A stretch of DNA of 50,054 nt from Bordetella parapertussis (GTDB taxonomy: Bacteria > Pseudomonadota > Gammaproteobacteria > Burkholderiales > Burkholderiaceae_C), in NCBI GenBank assembly GCA_945870575.1, contig CAMBSK010000019.1, forward strand, positions 1-50,054. Reading direction: 5' to 3'. Below the pieces are notes generated by a model. It saw only the letters and a list, made by a program, of their open reading frames with translations, was not told the origin of the DNA and searched no databases. Positions 16,687 to 25,169 of this stretch are shown piece after piece (positions within the stretch are counted from its first letter, which is position 1; the number at the start of each line of letters is the position of its first letter). The translations under genes were made by a program, and so were the position numbers.

Positions 16687-18261
16687 ATGAATGCATTGAT
16701 TTCCGTGTCCGACAAGACCGGTGTTGTGGAACTCGCTCAGGCTTTGCACGATTTAGGTGTGAACTTAATCTCCACCGGCGGCACAGCGCAGTTGCTGGCC
16801 GCACAAGGTTTGCCGGTACGCGAGGTCGCCGACCTGACCGGTTTTCCTGAAATGCTCGATGGCCGCGTCAAAACCCTGCATCCCAAAGTGCACGGCGGCT
16901 TGTTGGCGCGGCGCGATCTGCCTGCCCACATGCAAGCTTTGCAAGACCACGGCATAGAAACTATCGACTTGCTGGTGGTCAATTTGTACCCGTTTGAAGC
17001 CACCGTCGCCATGCCCGATTGCACGCTGGATGATGCAATTGAAAACATAGACATAGGCGGCCCGGCCATGGTGCGCAGCGCCGCTAAAAACTGGAAGCAT
17101 GTGGCGGTGTTGACCCACGCTTCGCAATACCAGGCAGTCATTGACGAGTGGCGCGAGCACCAGGGCTTGAGCGAGGGCACGCGTTTTAAACTGGCGGTGG
17201 CCGCGTTCAACCGCATCAGCATGTACGACGGCGCCATCAGCGACTATTTGTCTTCGCTGGACTTGGCTTCTGAGCAGCGCAGTTTGTTCCCCGCGCAGGC
17301 CAACGGCCGCTTTGTGAAATTGCAAGACTTGCGCTACGGCGAGAACCCACACCAGCTGGCGGCTTTTTACCGCGACGCTGACCCGGCGCCCGGCTCACTC
17401 GTTACCGCGCGTCAATTGCAAGGCAAGGAACTGTCTTACAACAACATCGCAGACGCTGATGCCGCCTGGGAATGTGTGAAGAGTTTTGACACACCTGCAT
17501 GTGTGATCGTCAAACACGCCAACCCTTGCGGCGTGGCCGTGGCCGAAGACGCTTTGTCCGCTTACAAAAAGGCTTACCAGACCGACCCGACTTCGGCTTT
17601 CGGCGGCATCATCGCTTTCAATTGCCCGGTCGATCTGGCCACCGTGCAAGCGCTGGCGCAGCAGTTCGTGGAAGTGCTGATCGCGCCGTCTTTCATGGGC
17701 GACGCCTTGGTGCAATTGCAGGCCAAGGCCAATGTGCGGGTGTTGCAGATTGCGCTGCCGCCTGGCGGCGACACACCTTGGGCGAATGGTTTGAATTTGT
17801 TGGATGTGAAGCGCGTAGGTTCAGGTTTGCTGATGCAAACCGCCGACAACCACGAACTTGCGCTGGCCGATATGCAAGTGGTGACCACCAAGCAACCCAG
17901 CCCCGCGCAAATGCAAGACCTGTTGTTCGCGTGGAAAGTGGCTAAGTTCGTCAAGAGCAACGCGATTGTGTTTTGCGCCGACGGCATGACCATGGGCGTG
18001 GGTGCGGGTCAGATGAGCCGGTTGGATTCAGCGCGGATTGCCGCCATCAAGGCAGGACACGCCAAGCTGAGTTTGCAAAACACGGTGGTTGCCAGCGATG
18101 CGTTTTTCCCGTTCCGCGATGGGCTAGACGTGGTGGTGGACGAGGGCGCGACTTGCTTGATTCAACCCGGCGGTTCGATGCGCGATCAGGAAGTGATTGA
18201 CGCGGCGAATGAACGTGGCGTGGCCATGGTATTCACGGGGGTGAGGCATTTCAGGCATTGA
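16687..18261 (+). CDS. purH: Bifunctional AICAR formyltransferase/IMP cyclohydrolase
   Basis: A 524-residue fusion that performs the last two steps of IMP synthesis. The N-terminal IMP cyclohydrolase domain (MGS-like, about residues 1-195) carries [26 protein letters not shown] and NLYPFEATV. The C-terminal formyltransferase domain carries [14 protein letters not shown], the catalytic [13 protein letters not shown] with its KH pair, and the closing [11 protein letters not shown]. Length and both active sites are normal. It follows fis by 43 bases and may be read from its own promoter. No purine riboswitch is seen upstream. Confidence 0.96.
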   Translation: MNALISVSDKTGVVELAQALHDLGVNLISTGGTAQLLAAQGLPVREVADLTGFPEMLDGRVKTLHPKVHGGLLARRDLPAHMQALQDHGIETIDLLVVNLYPFEATVAMPDCTLDDAIENIDIGGPAMVRSAAKNWKHVAVLTHASQYQAVIDEWREHQGLSEGTRFKLAVAAFNRISMYDGAISDYLSSLDLASEQRSLFPAQANGRFVKLQDLRYGENPHQLAAFYRDADPAPGSLVTARQLQGKELSYNNIADADAAWECVKSFDTPACVIVKHANPCGVAVAEDALSAYKKAYQTDPTSAFGGIIAFNCPVDLATVQALAQQFVEVLIAPSFMGDALVQLQAKANVRVLQIALPPGGDTPWANGLNLLDVKRVGSGLLMQTADNHELALADMQVVTTKQPSPAQMQDLLFAWKVAKFVKSNAIVFCADGMTMGVGAGQMSRLDSARIAAIKAGHAKLSLQNTVVASDAFFPFRDGLDVVVDEGATCLIQPGGSMRDQEVIDAANERGVAMVFTGVRHFRH

Positions 18262-18291
18262 GGGTTGACAGCGCTGGCTGATCTTCTTCAA

Positions 18292-18331
18292 GGGGAAATT
18301 CGGGGAAATTGGGGTCAGGTTCCAATTAATT
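18292..18331 (+). repeat. REP-like half element
   Basis: The direct repeat GGGGAAATT-C-GGGGAAATT (18292-18310) runs into AATTGGGGTCAGGTTCCAAT and then TAATT (18307-18331). The 25-base unit differs at two positions from each arm of the large palindrome at 32950-33009. Here it is a single arm with no inverted partner. Such GGGGTCAG units flank RAYT-type transposase genes in many Proteobacteria; no transposase is present in this window. Confidence 0.6.
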
Positions 18332-18361
18332 CCGTTCAAAAAGAAACCATTTAGCAAAAAC

Positions 18362-18601
18362 TCAGGATAAGCTGTTTAAGACGAAGCACTTTGGATTAGA
18401 TGAATTGTCGTATCGAATGCTGTGACCTCGAGTAAGCAGCTCAGACAATATTGCGTCACTACACCTACCCACAGATGGGGCATAGCCCCCAACTTTGGCG
18501 GCAATCTCTTGGGCAGTTAATCGTCGCTCCGTACTCAAATTACTGATGAGTTCTTTGTGCAGAAAGTCGATAACACGATTGGTTAGTTCGATATCGTTCA
18601 T
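18362..18601 (-). CDS. Small helical protein of unknown function
   Basis: I do not recognise this protein of 79 residues. A helical N-terminus (NDIELTNRVIDFLHKELI) is followed by TAQEIAAKVGGYAPSVGRCS and a later hydrophobic strand. The arrangement resembles a small winged-helix or helix-turn-helix fold, with TAQEIAAKVG as the first two helices. An upstream TTG at 18610 would add three residues; ATG 18601 is preferred, with AAAGG in the preceding gene's last codons. It begins 5 bases after the lipoprotein stop and is probably co-transcribed with it. Confidence 0.45.
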   Translation of the reverse strand: MNDIELTNRVIDFLHKELISNLSTERRLTAQEIAAKVGGYAPSVGRCSDAILSELLTRGHSIRYDNSSNPKCFVLNSLS

Positions 18602-18606
18602 CAGAA

Positions 18607-18831
18607 TCAATAGCCTTTACGCTTCATACAATTTTCAAGTGCTAATTCACCCGCGCGATAAGCTTCAGGCTCTGATAAACCGGGTAAGTGAACAGCCCTT
18701 TCAACTTCTCCTTTACAGGACGCAACATCCGAACTAGCGTTTCCAGAGGACGAGGATTGTTTTCCGCAACCGTGCAAAGCTGCGGCAACTAGGACGGCAA
18801 AAGCAATTAATTTAAGTGTGTAAATGGACAT
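18607..18831 (-). CDS. Small predicted lipoprotein
   Basis: Residues 1-22 form a lipoprotein signal peptide (LKLIAFAVLVAAALHGC) with the lipidated Cys at residue 22; His at the -2 position is unusual but tolerated. A Ser/Gly/Asn-rich linker (SSSSGNASSD) leads to a short domain with two Cys (VASCKGEVERA and ENCMKRKGY) that could form a disulfide. I do not recognise the family. It lies upstream of the small helical gene on the same strand and next to the A+T-rich leader of the DUF4143 ATPase. Confidence 0.55.
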   Translation of the reverse strand: MSIYTLKLIAFAVLVAAALHGCGKQSSSSGNASSDVASCKGEVERAVHLPGLSEPEAYRAGELALENCMKRKGY

Positions 18832-19008
18832 TTAGCGACTCCTTGATTGAAATTGTTTAAAATGAAGAATATTTATAACAATAATGTATCATTATTTAAT
18901 TTAAAATTTTTTTAAGTTCACTATAGTGATAAAAATTTGCAATGAAAATACAAATAATAATCCTACATAATTTTTGCAAATTTTAAATTCAACTTTAAAA
19001 TTGCACAA

Positions 19009-20178
19009 ATGATCCCCCGCGCCGCCACCCCCACCCTAGAACGCCTAGCCAAAGGCTTTCCCGTGATCGTCATCTCCGGACCCCGGCAGTCGGGCAAAAC
19101 CACGCTGGCCAAGACGGTGTTCAGCCACAAAACCTATGTGTCTTTGGAGAACCCCGACGAGCGGGCCTTCGCCCAGGAAGACCCCAAGCGTTTTTTGCAG
19201 CGCTTCCCCGACGGCGCGGTGCTGGACGAGGTGCAGCGCTGCCCCGAGTTGCTGTCTTGGCTGCAAGGCCTGGTGGACGAGCGCGGCATCATGGGCGACT
19301 TTGTGCTCACCGGTTCGGCGCAGTTTGACTTGATGGCGGGCGTCACGCAGTCATTGGCGGGTCGCGCTGCCCGTGTGGAGTTACTTCCCTTAAGCGCCAC
19401 AGAATTGGCCGCTACACAACAAGCCCCCGCCGACTTGAACTCTGCCTTGTTCCAAGGTGGCTACCCTGCGTTGTACGACCGCAAGCTGACACCGCAAGAC
19501 TGGTTTGCCAATTACATCGCCACGTACTTAGAGCGGGATGTGCGCCAACTGATCACGGTGCGCGATTTGTCGCAGTTTCAGACCTTCGTGAAGATGTGCG
19601 CTGCCCGCAGCGGCCAGTTGCTCAACCTGACGTCGCTGGGCGCAGATTGCGGCGTCTCGTCGGTCACTGCCAAGCATTGGCTGTCGGTGCTGGAAGCCAG
19701 CTACATCGTCACGCTGCTGCAACCGCACCACCGCAATTTCGGCAAGCGACTGGTGAAAGCGCCCAAGCTGTATTTTTGCGATGTGGGCCTAGCCGCTTGG
19801 CTGTTGGGCATTCGAGATGTTTCTACCTTAGACACCCATTCCGCACGCGGTGCGCTGTTTGAAACCTACGTTGTCAGCGAACTCACTAAGCAGCGCCTGA
19901 ATGCAGGTCAGCCGCGTGACCTGTACTTCTGGCGCGACAGCGCTGGCAATGAAGTGGACGTTTTGATTGAAAGCGCCCAAGGGCTACAAGCCATTGAAAT
20001 CAAGTCTGGCAGCACATTTGCCAGCGACTGGTCCAGCGGCTTGAAAAAATGGAACAAAGTTGCTGGCGAAGAAAGCCTGCAGCCATCGCTGGTTTACGGT
20101 GGCACTCAGTCTTATGCGCGTGAGGGGGTGCAGGTATGGGGCTGGCAAGACATTGGAAAGATCAATCCCTTCAATTAA
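19009..20178 (+). CDS. AAA-type ATPase with DUF4143 C-terminal domain
   Basis: A Walker A motif (GPRQSGKTTLAKTVF) lies near residue 24. The Walker B-like AVLDEVQRCPELLSWLQ and the sensor-like FVLTGSAQFDLM follow, then LLPLSATELAA. The C-terminal half is the DUF4143 domain, including YFWRDSAGNEVDVLIE, which has a PD-(D/E)xK nuclease-like look with EVDVLIE and IEIKSG. This family is common, mobile and functionally undefined. The gene is far richer in G+C than the roughly 170-base A+T-rich leader before it, which suggests it arrived as a unit. No strong ribosome site precedes ATG 19009. Confidence 0.8.
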   Translation: MIPRAATPTLERLAKGFPVIVISGPRQSGKTTLAKTVFSHKTYVSLENPDERAFAQEDPKRFLQRFPDGAVLDEVQRCPELLSWLQGLVDERGIMGDFVLTGSAQFDLMAGVTQSLAGRAARVELLPLSATELAATQQAPADLNSALFQGGYPALYDRKLTPQDWFANYIATYLERDVRQLITVRDLSQFQTFVKMCAARSGQLLNLTSLGADCGVSSVTAKHWLSVLEASYIVTLLQPHHRNFGKRLVKAPKLYFCDVGLAAWLLGIRDVSTLDTHSARGALFETYVVSELTKQRLNAGQPRDLYFWRDSAGNEVDVLIESAQGLQAIEIKSGSTFASDWSSGLKKWNKVAGEESLQPSLVYGGTQSYAREGVQVWGWQDIGKINPFN

Positions 20179-20238
20179 GGCACATTTGGCCAATTGACCT
20201 GAATGGATCAGGTTTGTGTAGGCCAGTTCATTCGAACC

Positions 20239-20263
20239 TTGTGCACAAATGTATTTTTGTGCA
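20239..20263. promoter_or_regulatory. Candidate antitoxin autoregulatory operator
   Basis: The inverted repeat TGCACAAA (20242-20249) and TTTGTGCA (20256-20263), with a 6-base spacer, lies 11 bases upstream of the antitoxin start. TTGTGCACAA (20239-20248) is itself palindromic, giving three half-sites. Ribbon-helix-helix antitoxins usually repress their own promoter at such repeats. Confidence 0.45.
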
Positions 20264-20274
20264 AAACTTCCATC

Positions 20275-20556
20275 ATGAGTATCACCCTCGACCTGCCAGA
20301 TCCGCTGTTCAACCGTCTCAAAGCCCTTGCGGCCCAAGAGGGGAAGTCCATAAGCGAGCTGCTGATCGAGTTGGTAGAAAAAGGACTGTCTGCCAAAAAT
20401 ATGATTGATGAACAGCAGCGTTTTCAGGCAAAGCCGCTTATTCGCTCAAAAGCACAAATAACCCTGCCGCTGGACAAACTTACCAACGCCGATCTGTCCG
20501 AACTCGTCAACCAGGACGACGATGAGCGAGCCCGTCAATTCCTTCAAAGTCGCTGA
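20275..20556 (+). CDS. Ribbon-helix-helix antitoxin-like protein, apparently orphan
   Basis: A 93-residue protein whose first 45 residues have the ribbon-helix-helix pattern: a beta strand SITLDLPDPL, helix A FNRLKALAAQEG and helix B SISELLIELVEKGL. The C-terminal part (ITLPLDKLTNADLSELVNQ with an acidic end) looks like a toxin-binding tail. The frame is open to 20203, but ATG 20275 starts directly at the strand. No intact toxin gene follows. Only a 38-codon open stretch (20522-20638) overlaps its end, in the place where a toxin would normally begin. Confidence 0.55.
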   Translation: MSITLDLPDPLFNRLKALAAQEGKSISELLIELVEKGLSAKNMIDEQQRFQAKPLIRSKAQITLPLDKLTNADLSELVNQDDDERARQFLQSR

Positions 20557-20638
20557 GATTCCGGCTTCTGACAGCTTTAACCGCCGACACGCCGTCGTGT
20601 TTTTAGCCGCACCTTGTCGGTATCGATGCGCTTGCTAA
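20522..20638 (+). pseudogene. Possible toxin-gene remnant downstream of the antitoxin
   Basis: An ATG inside the end of the antitoxin gene opens a 38-codon frame (MSEPVNSFKVAEIPASDS at its start). Its position is what a coupled toxin would have, but no PIN, RelE or other toxin motif is visible before the stop. It may be a truncated toxin or chance. Confidence 0.2.
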
Positions 20639-20719
20639 CACTACCCAAGATAACGTGCTTTGCTGTGTAAGATGGTTCATCGGGCCGCAGTACACGCACA
20701 GCCTGTCTATGGGAAACCT

Positions 20720-21502
20720 ATGAAAACACCTGTCAACCGGTTCAAGCAAGCCATCCGCAACAAAGAAGTTCAATACGGGCTGTGGGTCAGCATGGGCAGC
20801 GCTTATTCGACTGAAATTTGCGCGGGCGCCGGGTTTGACTGGCTGATGCTGGACTGCGAACACGCGCCCAACGATTTACAAAGCATATTGATGCAATTGC
20901 AAATCACAGCTGCTTACCCGGACACCCATCCTGTGGTGCGCGTGCCGGTTGGACACGGTCATGCAGGCGTGACCTTGATCAAACAATACATGGATGCGGG
21001 CGCCACCACCATTCTGGTGCCGATGGTCGATACCGCTGAACAAGCGCAAGCCCTGGTGCAAGCCATGCGTTACCCGCCGCAAGGCATACGCGGTATGGGC
21101 ACGGCACGCGCCGCACGCTGGGGCCGCTATACCAATTACACCCGCGAAGCCAATGAGCAGGTGTGTTTGCTGGTGCAAGCCGAGACCACCACCGCTTTAG
21201 AAAATATCGATGCGATTGCGGCTGTCGATGGGGTGGACGGCGTATTCATCGGCCCGGCGGATTTGTCTGCATCCATGGGCCATGTGGGGCAACAAGCGCA
21301 TCCGGAAGTGAAAGCAGCGATTGAAGACGCATTCCGGCGGATTCTGAAAGCGGGTAAAGCGCCGGGTATTCTCACGCCGGATGAAGCTTTGTCCCGCCAC
21401 TATCTCAGCCACGGCGCGGTTTTTTCCGCGGTGGGCACGGACAGCAATTTGCTGGCGCGACACACCAGCGCCTTGTGCCAACGATTTAAAAAACCAGAGT
21501 AA
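20720..21502 (+). CDS. HpcH/HpaI-type class II aldolase
   Basis: This 260-residue TIM-barrel aldolase is of the 4-hydroxy-2-oxoheptanedioate aldolase type, which cleaves 4-hydroxy-2-oxo acids to pyruvate and an aldehyde using a divalent metal. The family motifs GFDWLMLDCEHAPND, VRVPVGHGHAGVTLIKQYMD, TILVPMVDTAEQA, RYPPQGIRGMG and FIGPADLSASMGH are all present, including the metal-binding acids. The frame is open to 20660; ATG 20720 is preceded by a GGGAAA ribosome site and gives the normal length. It is probably co-transcribed with the Ldh_2-type dehydrogenase 30 bases downstream. The natural substrate is unknown. Confidence 0.85.
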   Translation: MKTPVNRFKQAIRNKEVQYGLWVSMGSAYSTEICAGAGFDWLMLDCEHAPNDLQSILMQLQITAAYPDTHPVVRVPVGHGHAGVTLIKQYMDAGATTILVPMVDTAEQAQALVQAMRYPPQGIRGMGTARAARWGRYTNYTREANEQVCLLVQAETTTALENIDAIAAVDGVDGVFIGPADLSASMGHVGQQAHPEVKAAIEDAFRRILKAGKAPGILTPDEALSRHYLSHGAVFSAVGTDSNLLARHTSALCQRFKKPE

Positions 21503-21532
21503 ACAGTACTTGATTCACGACGGAGACAACAC

Positions 21533-22600
21533 ATGAGTCACACGATTTCCAGCGACGCGCTGACCCGCAAAGTAGCCGCGCTGTTTGAAAAATGCGGCAG
21601 CACCGCCAGCGAAGCCCAACAGGTCGCAGCCAATCTGGTACTGGCGAATCTGAGCGGCCACGATTCTCACGGCGTAGGCATGGCGGCGCGTTATGTGGAT
21701 GCGGTGCTTGAAGGCAATCTTCAACCAAATGCGACCGTGAAGATTCAAACCGATCACGGCATGATGCTGGGCTTGGAAGGCGGTAACGGCTACGGTCAAA
21801 CCGTCGGTGTTCAAGCCATGGAACTGGCGTTCGAGCGCGTGGCGCAACACGGTTGCTGTATTTTTTCGCTGGCTGATGCCCATCACCTGGGCCGCATCGG
21901 TCATTACGCCGAGATGGCGGTGGAACGCGGTTTCATCAGTCTGCACTTTGTCAGCGTCTGGTCACGCGCTCTGGTGGCGCCTTTCGGTGGCAGTGACGCG
22001 CGCTTCGGCACTAACCCGTGCTGCATAGGCATACCGCTGGGTTGGGGCGAGAACTCGCGCGAGCCTTTTGTGCTTGACTTCGCCACCAGCCGCGTGGCCC
22101 AAGGAAAAATGCGCGTTGCGCACAACGAAGGCCGGCTCGCAGAACCCGGCACCTTGATCGATGAACACGGCCATCCCACGCTTAATCCCGGCGTGGTGGT
22201 GGTTCCGCAATCCAACGGTAAAACCGGCGCGTTGCTGCCTTTCGGCGAACACAAAGGCTTTGGCATGGCGGTGGCTTGCGAGCTGTTGGCCGGTGCGCTC
22301 AGCGGCGGCGGCACTTGGCACCACATGCATGACGGTCGTCGTGCAGTGGTCAACAACATGTTGACCATCGTGATTGATCCGGCGCGTTTAGGGCATCAGA
22401 CATTTTTTGCGCAAGAGGCATTGGACTTCATCGATTGGATGCGCCAAAGCCCGGGCGCGCCGGGCACCGAGGGCATGATGCTGGCGGGTGAGCCCGAGCG
22501 ATTGGCGCGGGCGAAGCGGCTGCGCGACGGCATCGTCATCGACGATGCTTCCTGGAAAGAATTGCAGGACTGCGAAAGCAAACTCGGCTTAGCCGGTTAA
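21533..22600 (+). CDS. Ldh_2-family NAD(P)-dependent 2-hydroxycarboxylate dehydrogenase (YbiC-like)
   Basis: A 355-residue oxidoreductase of the malate/L-lactate/sulfolactate dehydrogenase (Ldh_2) family. NLSGHDSHGVGMAARYVD holds the conserved catalytic His, SLADAHHLGRIGHYAE is the cofactor-side signature, GTNPCCIGIPLG and LDFATSRVAQGKMRVA follow, and GEHKGFGMAVACELLAGALSG is the C-terminal motif. The family reduces or oxidises 2-oxo/2-hydroxy acids. Its place after an HpaI aldolase suggests it handles the pyruvate-like product or a related hydroxy acid; that link is inference. Confidence 0.85.
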   Translation: MSHTISSDALTRKVAALFEKCGSTASEAQQVAANLVLANLSGHDSHGVGMAARYVDAVLEGNLQPNATVKIQTDHGMMLGLEGGNGYGQTVGVQAMELAFERVAQHGCCIFSLADAHHLGRIGHYAEMAVERGFISLHFVSVWSRALVAPFGGSDARFGTNPCCIGIPLGWGENSREPFVLDFATSRVAQGKMRVAHNEGRLAEPGTLIDEHGHPTLNPGVVVVPQSNGKTGALLPFGEHKGFGMAVACELLAGALSGGGTWHHMHDGRRAVVNNMLTIVIDPARLGHQTFFAQEALDFIDWMRQSPGAPGTEGMMLAGEPERLARAKRLRDGIVIDDASWKELQDCESKLGLAG

Positions 22601-22686
22601 AAAAACGCAAGTAATCGTGTTCCAAAGTGAAAACCTAAATTGCCAGGCAAATCAATCCAATATTCATTGCATGCCGCCCGTTGAAC

Positions 22687-22974
22687 TTAATGATCTTCTT
22701 CCCAAGGGTTGTGTTTGATCTCCGATGGCATCCAAATGGTTTCGAACACTCTTTGCAATTCTTTTTCGCGAGCCAGTTCTTCAGTCACTGACATGCTTGA
22801 ATATTTAGCTGCAGTTCTGCTTGAAAAATCCCGGCTCACCACACCAGGCGCTGACATGGCTTTTTTCAACTCGCCCTTGCATTTGGGGCATTCGTTCGGA
22901 CCGGCTTCATTCATGCCGTGTCTGACTTTGTAGACAACCAGGCACGGGTCGCATGCGTATTCGTAAAAAGGCAA
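22687..22974 (-). CDS. FmdB-family zinc-ribbon protein
   Basis: A short N-terminal zinc ribbon (MPFYEYACDPCLVVYKVRHG, then NECPKCKGELKKAMS) gives two C-x2-C pairs, the FmdB signature. A charged helical tail of about 60 residues follows. FmdB proteins were first noted beside formamidase genes as putative regulators; their real function is not settled. The start is TTG, with GGAGA seven bases upstream. The preceding terminator's T run abuts this ribosome site, so expression may depend on read-through from the amidohydrolase gene. I infer a shared pathway with that gene. Confidence 0.75.
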   Translation of the reverse strand: MPFYEYACDPCLVVYKVRHGMNEAGPNECPKCKGELKKAMSAPGVVSRDFSSRTAAKYSSMSVTEELAREKELQRVFETIWMPSEIKHNPWEEDH

Positions 22975-22985
22975 TTTTTTTCTCC

Positions 22986-23021
22986 AAAAAAAACGGCCGG
23001 CAAATTAATTGTCGGCCGTTT
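22986..23021 (-). terminator. Terminator between the amidohydrolase and fmdB-like genes
   Basis: A 9-bp perfect stem (AAACGGCCG/CGGCCGTTT) with a 13-base A+T-rich loop gives a run of eight T in the minus direction. It lies between the amidohydrolase stop and the TTG start of the FmdB-like gene, directly against the latter's ribosome site. Confidence 0.7.
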
Positions 23022-23039
23022 GCGTCAACGATAAAACTC

Positions 23040-24365
23040 TCAGGCTAGCGCGGTTTTGACGATCTCGGCCTTGGCTTGCATGGCGGATTTTCTGTCGATA
23101 TTCCAGATGCGCGCGGCATTTTCGCCAAGCACCTTGCGACGGATCTCCGGGGTGATTTTCGGATAGCCATGGCCTTCAACCAGATGATCCGGGATCTGGA
23201 ATTTTCTGAAGGCTTCAATTTGCCATTGGGGGTTACCCCATAGCAAAGAGTCGGTGCCCCACAGCACATAGTCTTCACCCAGGTCACGCAACAGTGTTCC
23301 CAAAACATGGGCGCACTCCAACGGGCGACTGGTGACGGTGGCTGCGAATGTTGTACCGATTTCAGCAAACAGGTTTTTGCGCTGGGGCTTGAAGCCTTTC
23401 AGTGCAGCGAGTTCATTGTGGTACGGCCAAGCAGCGTGGTAAGCAATGAAATTGAGATCCAAAAAGTCATCAGCCGCTGAATCGAAGTCTTCGCAATGCG
23501 CGTAACGGGCATAAAACTGACCGAATGGAACGCCTTTGTGGCAGCCGATATTTTTGATGCCAAGCTTGCGACATTCTTCCCACATGGGGTAAGCCAGTTT
23601 TTCATCGTCAAACCACCAGCCTTTTTTCTCTGTTGCATCAAAGGTGTACAGCTTCAGGCCTGAGACTTTGTAATCTTCGGCATACATGCGTAACCTGTCC
23701 AAGGTGACATCCAAGCCCTGGTTCGGGGTCAGCCCGCCGGCCAGCATCATCGTATTTTTTGGCCAGCGTTTTTTCACCTGTGCCTGATACTCAATAGGCA
23801 CCATGTCCTGGCCGCCGTAATGCTCTGCAAAACCGAAAGGATTGAAAATGCCGACGGTTGTGTCGCTGCCTTCCAGGATCAATTTTCCGTAGTGGTCAAT
23901 GTCCATGTCTCTGGTACCGTTTTTCATACCGAAGGCCTTGCCCAAGTCGTCAAGTAATTGGACAAACCACATGCCGCGTTCAGAGGTATTGACACCAAGT
24001 TGGTAGTGGTCCGGACGGGTGCAGACATGGGTATGTACATCGACGATGAAATCGCTACTCGCGCGGGCGACTTGAATAGCCTCTGCTTTGGCATCAAAGT
24101 CAACTGCTTCAGCTTTGCTGACTTCAAAAAACTCCATGCCACTGGCTTGATTGGCTGCCAGCATGGCGGCTGACAGTCCAATGGAAGAACGAAAGAAATT
24201 TCGCCGATCCATACCGGCTTTTTTGGCTTGTTTCTCCATGTTGTCTTTGATCTTTTGCCCCATACCGCCATTGAGGAAAAGAGAAGTACCGACCTCGTTC
24301 GGATTGAAAGGGTTAATAGGTTCTTTTTCTATGCCCTTGAATACACTAAGCACATTGAATTCCAT
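23040..24365 (-). CDS. TIM-barrel amidohydrolase (COG2159-like) with an internal Tat-type signal
   Basis: A 441-residue metal-dependent hydrolase or decarboxylase-like protein of the amidohydrolase_2 type. Metal-site motifs are VDVHTHVC, KLYTFDA, IGCHKGVPFG and LWGTDSLLWG with its Asp. Residues 52-76 read as a twin-arginine signal (GMDRRNFFRSS, then a hydrophobic stretch to NQASG), preceded by 51 extra residues. Start 24365 has a strong GGGGAG ribosome site; a start at Met52 (24212) would give an ordinary Tat signal but has a poor ribosome site. Relatives occur in hydrocarbon- and ketone-oxidation gene sets. The substrate here is unknown. An FmdB-like gene follows past a terminator. Confidence 0.75.
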   Translation of the reverse strand: MEFNVLSVFKGIEKEPINPFNPNEVGTSLFLNGGMGQKIKDNMEKQAKKAGMDRRNFFRSSIGLSAAMLAANQASGMEFFEVSKAEAVDFDAKAEAIQVARASSDFIVDVHTHVCTRPDHYQLGVNTSERGMWFVQLLDDLGKAFGMKNGTRDMDIDHYGKLILEGSDTTVGIFNPFGFAEHYGGQDMVPIEYQAQVKKRWPKNTMMLAGGLTPNQGLDVTLDRLRMYAEDYKVSGLKLYTFDATEKKGWWFDDEKLAYPMWEECRKLGIKNIGCHKGVPFGQFYARYAHCEDFDSAADDFLDLNFIAYHAAWPYHNELAALKGFKPQRKNLFAEIGTTFAATVTSRPLECAHVLGTLLRDLGEDYVLWGTDSLLWGNPQWQIEAFRKFQIPDHLVEGHGYPKITPEIRRKVLGENAARIWNIDRKSAMQAKAEIVKTALA

Positions 24366-24586
24366 GAATTTTCTCCCCCAATTTGAGTAAGTGACGTTGA
24401 TAAAAAATAAATGCCAACTGAATTAAGACAGAGACATTCAAGATCGTCAATATGGTTTTACCTGAATTAAAAATTCAAATGAAATAATTTTAATAAAGCA
24501 ATAAAAAATTTAATTTTATTAATACTTGAATCTAAAATTTAACAAAATAAACAGCAATTTTCAATACTTTTAAATTTTTTACAAGC

Positions 24587-25111
24587 TCACGGCGCTCTGA
24601 GTTTCAACTGAAAACTGATGGCGCCGTACAAGCGGTTTTGCAGCGGCGGTACAAAAGCGATGTTCAAACCGAAACGCTCGCCTTCCCAAGTGACCACCGG
24701 TAACAGTGCCGGAAACCAGCCGCCGTCAAACGCCTTGGGGTAACCATTAAACACGCCGCCGACCACACCTGCTTTGTAGCTGCCCCAATGCCAGGGTTGG
24801 TAGTACGCGCCCAGATAGTTGGAACGTGCGTCGTCGCTGTTGGTAAATGTGCCAGCGGTGGCAGACCAGTCTTCATTGAATACTGCTTCCACGCCTAAGC
24901 CCGGGTTACTGTTGCGCAAGCCTTTGTCGGTATTGAAATGCGCTGAATAAAAACCAGCGTTCAACCACAGCAATAACGGTTTTTGTTTGTCAGAACTCTG
25001 CGACTGCGGATTCACAGTTTGTGCTTGCAATGTTGGCGGGCAAGCACATAAGCCAATGGCCATCACCGTCAAGCTGCGGGTAAACAGTGTTCGAATTTCA
25101 GCCATCACCAT
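24587..25111 (-). CDS. Small exported outer-membrane beta-barrel protein (PagP-like fold)
   Basis: A signal peptide (hydrophobic run ending CPPTLQA at about residue 30) precedes a 145-residue domain of alternating strands: LLLWLNAGFYSAHF, NSNPGLGVEAVF, SATAGTFTNSDD, NYLGAYYQPWHWGSYKAG and LNIAFVPPL. The Asn-Ser and Gly-Tyr turns and the closing FQLKLRAP end, with an aromatic residue near the terminus, fit an eight-stranded outer-membrane barrel. Its pattern resembles the protein at 39718-40224. ATG 25105, two codons in, is an equal start candidate. Function unknown; a lipid-modifying or structural role is possible. Confidence 0.55.
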   Translation of the reverse strand: MVMAEIRTLFTRSLTVMAIGLCACPPTLQAQTVNPQSQSSDKQKPLLLWLNAGFYSAHFNTDKGLRNSNPGLGVEAVFNEDWSATAGTFTNSDDARSNYLGAYYQPWHWGSYKAGVVGGVFNGYPKAFDGGWFPALLPVVTWEGERFGLNIAFVPPLQNRLYGAISFQLKLRAP

Positions 25112-25169
25112 CCAATCAAAGGGCTGATGCTGCCAGCTTGAAACCGCTCACGCAAGCGCGGCTTGGCTT

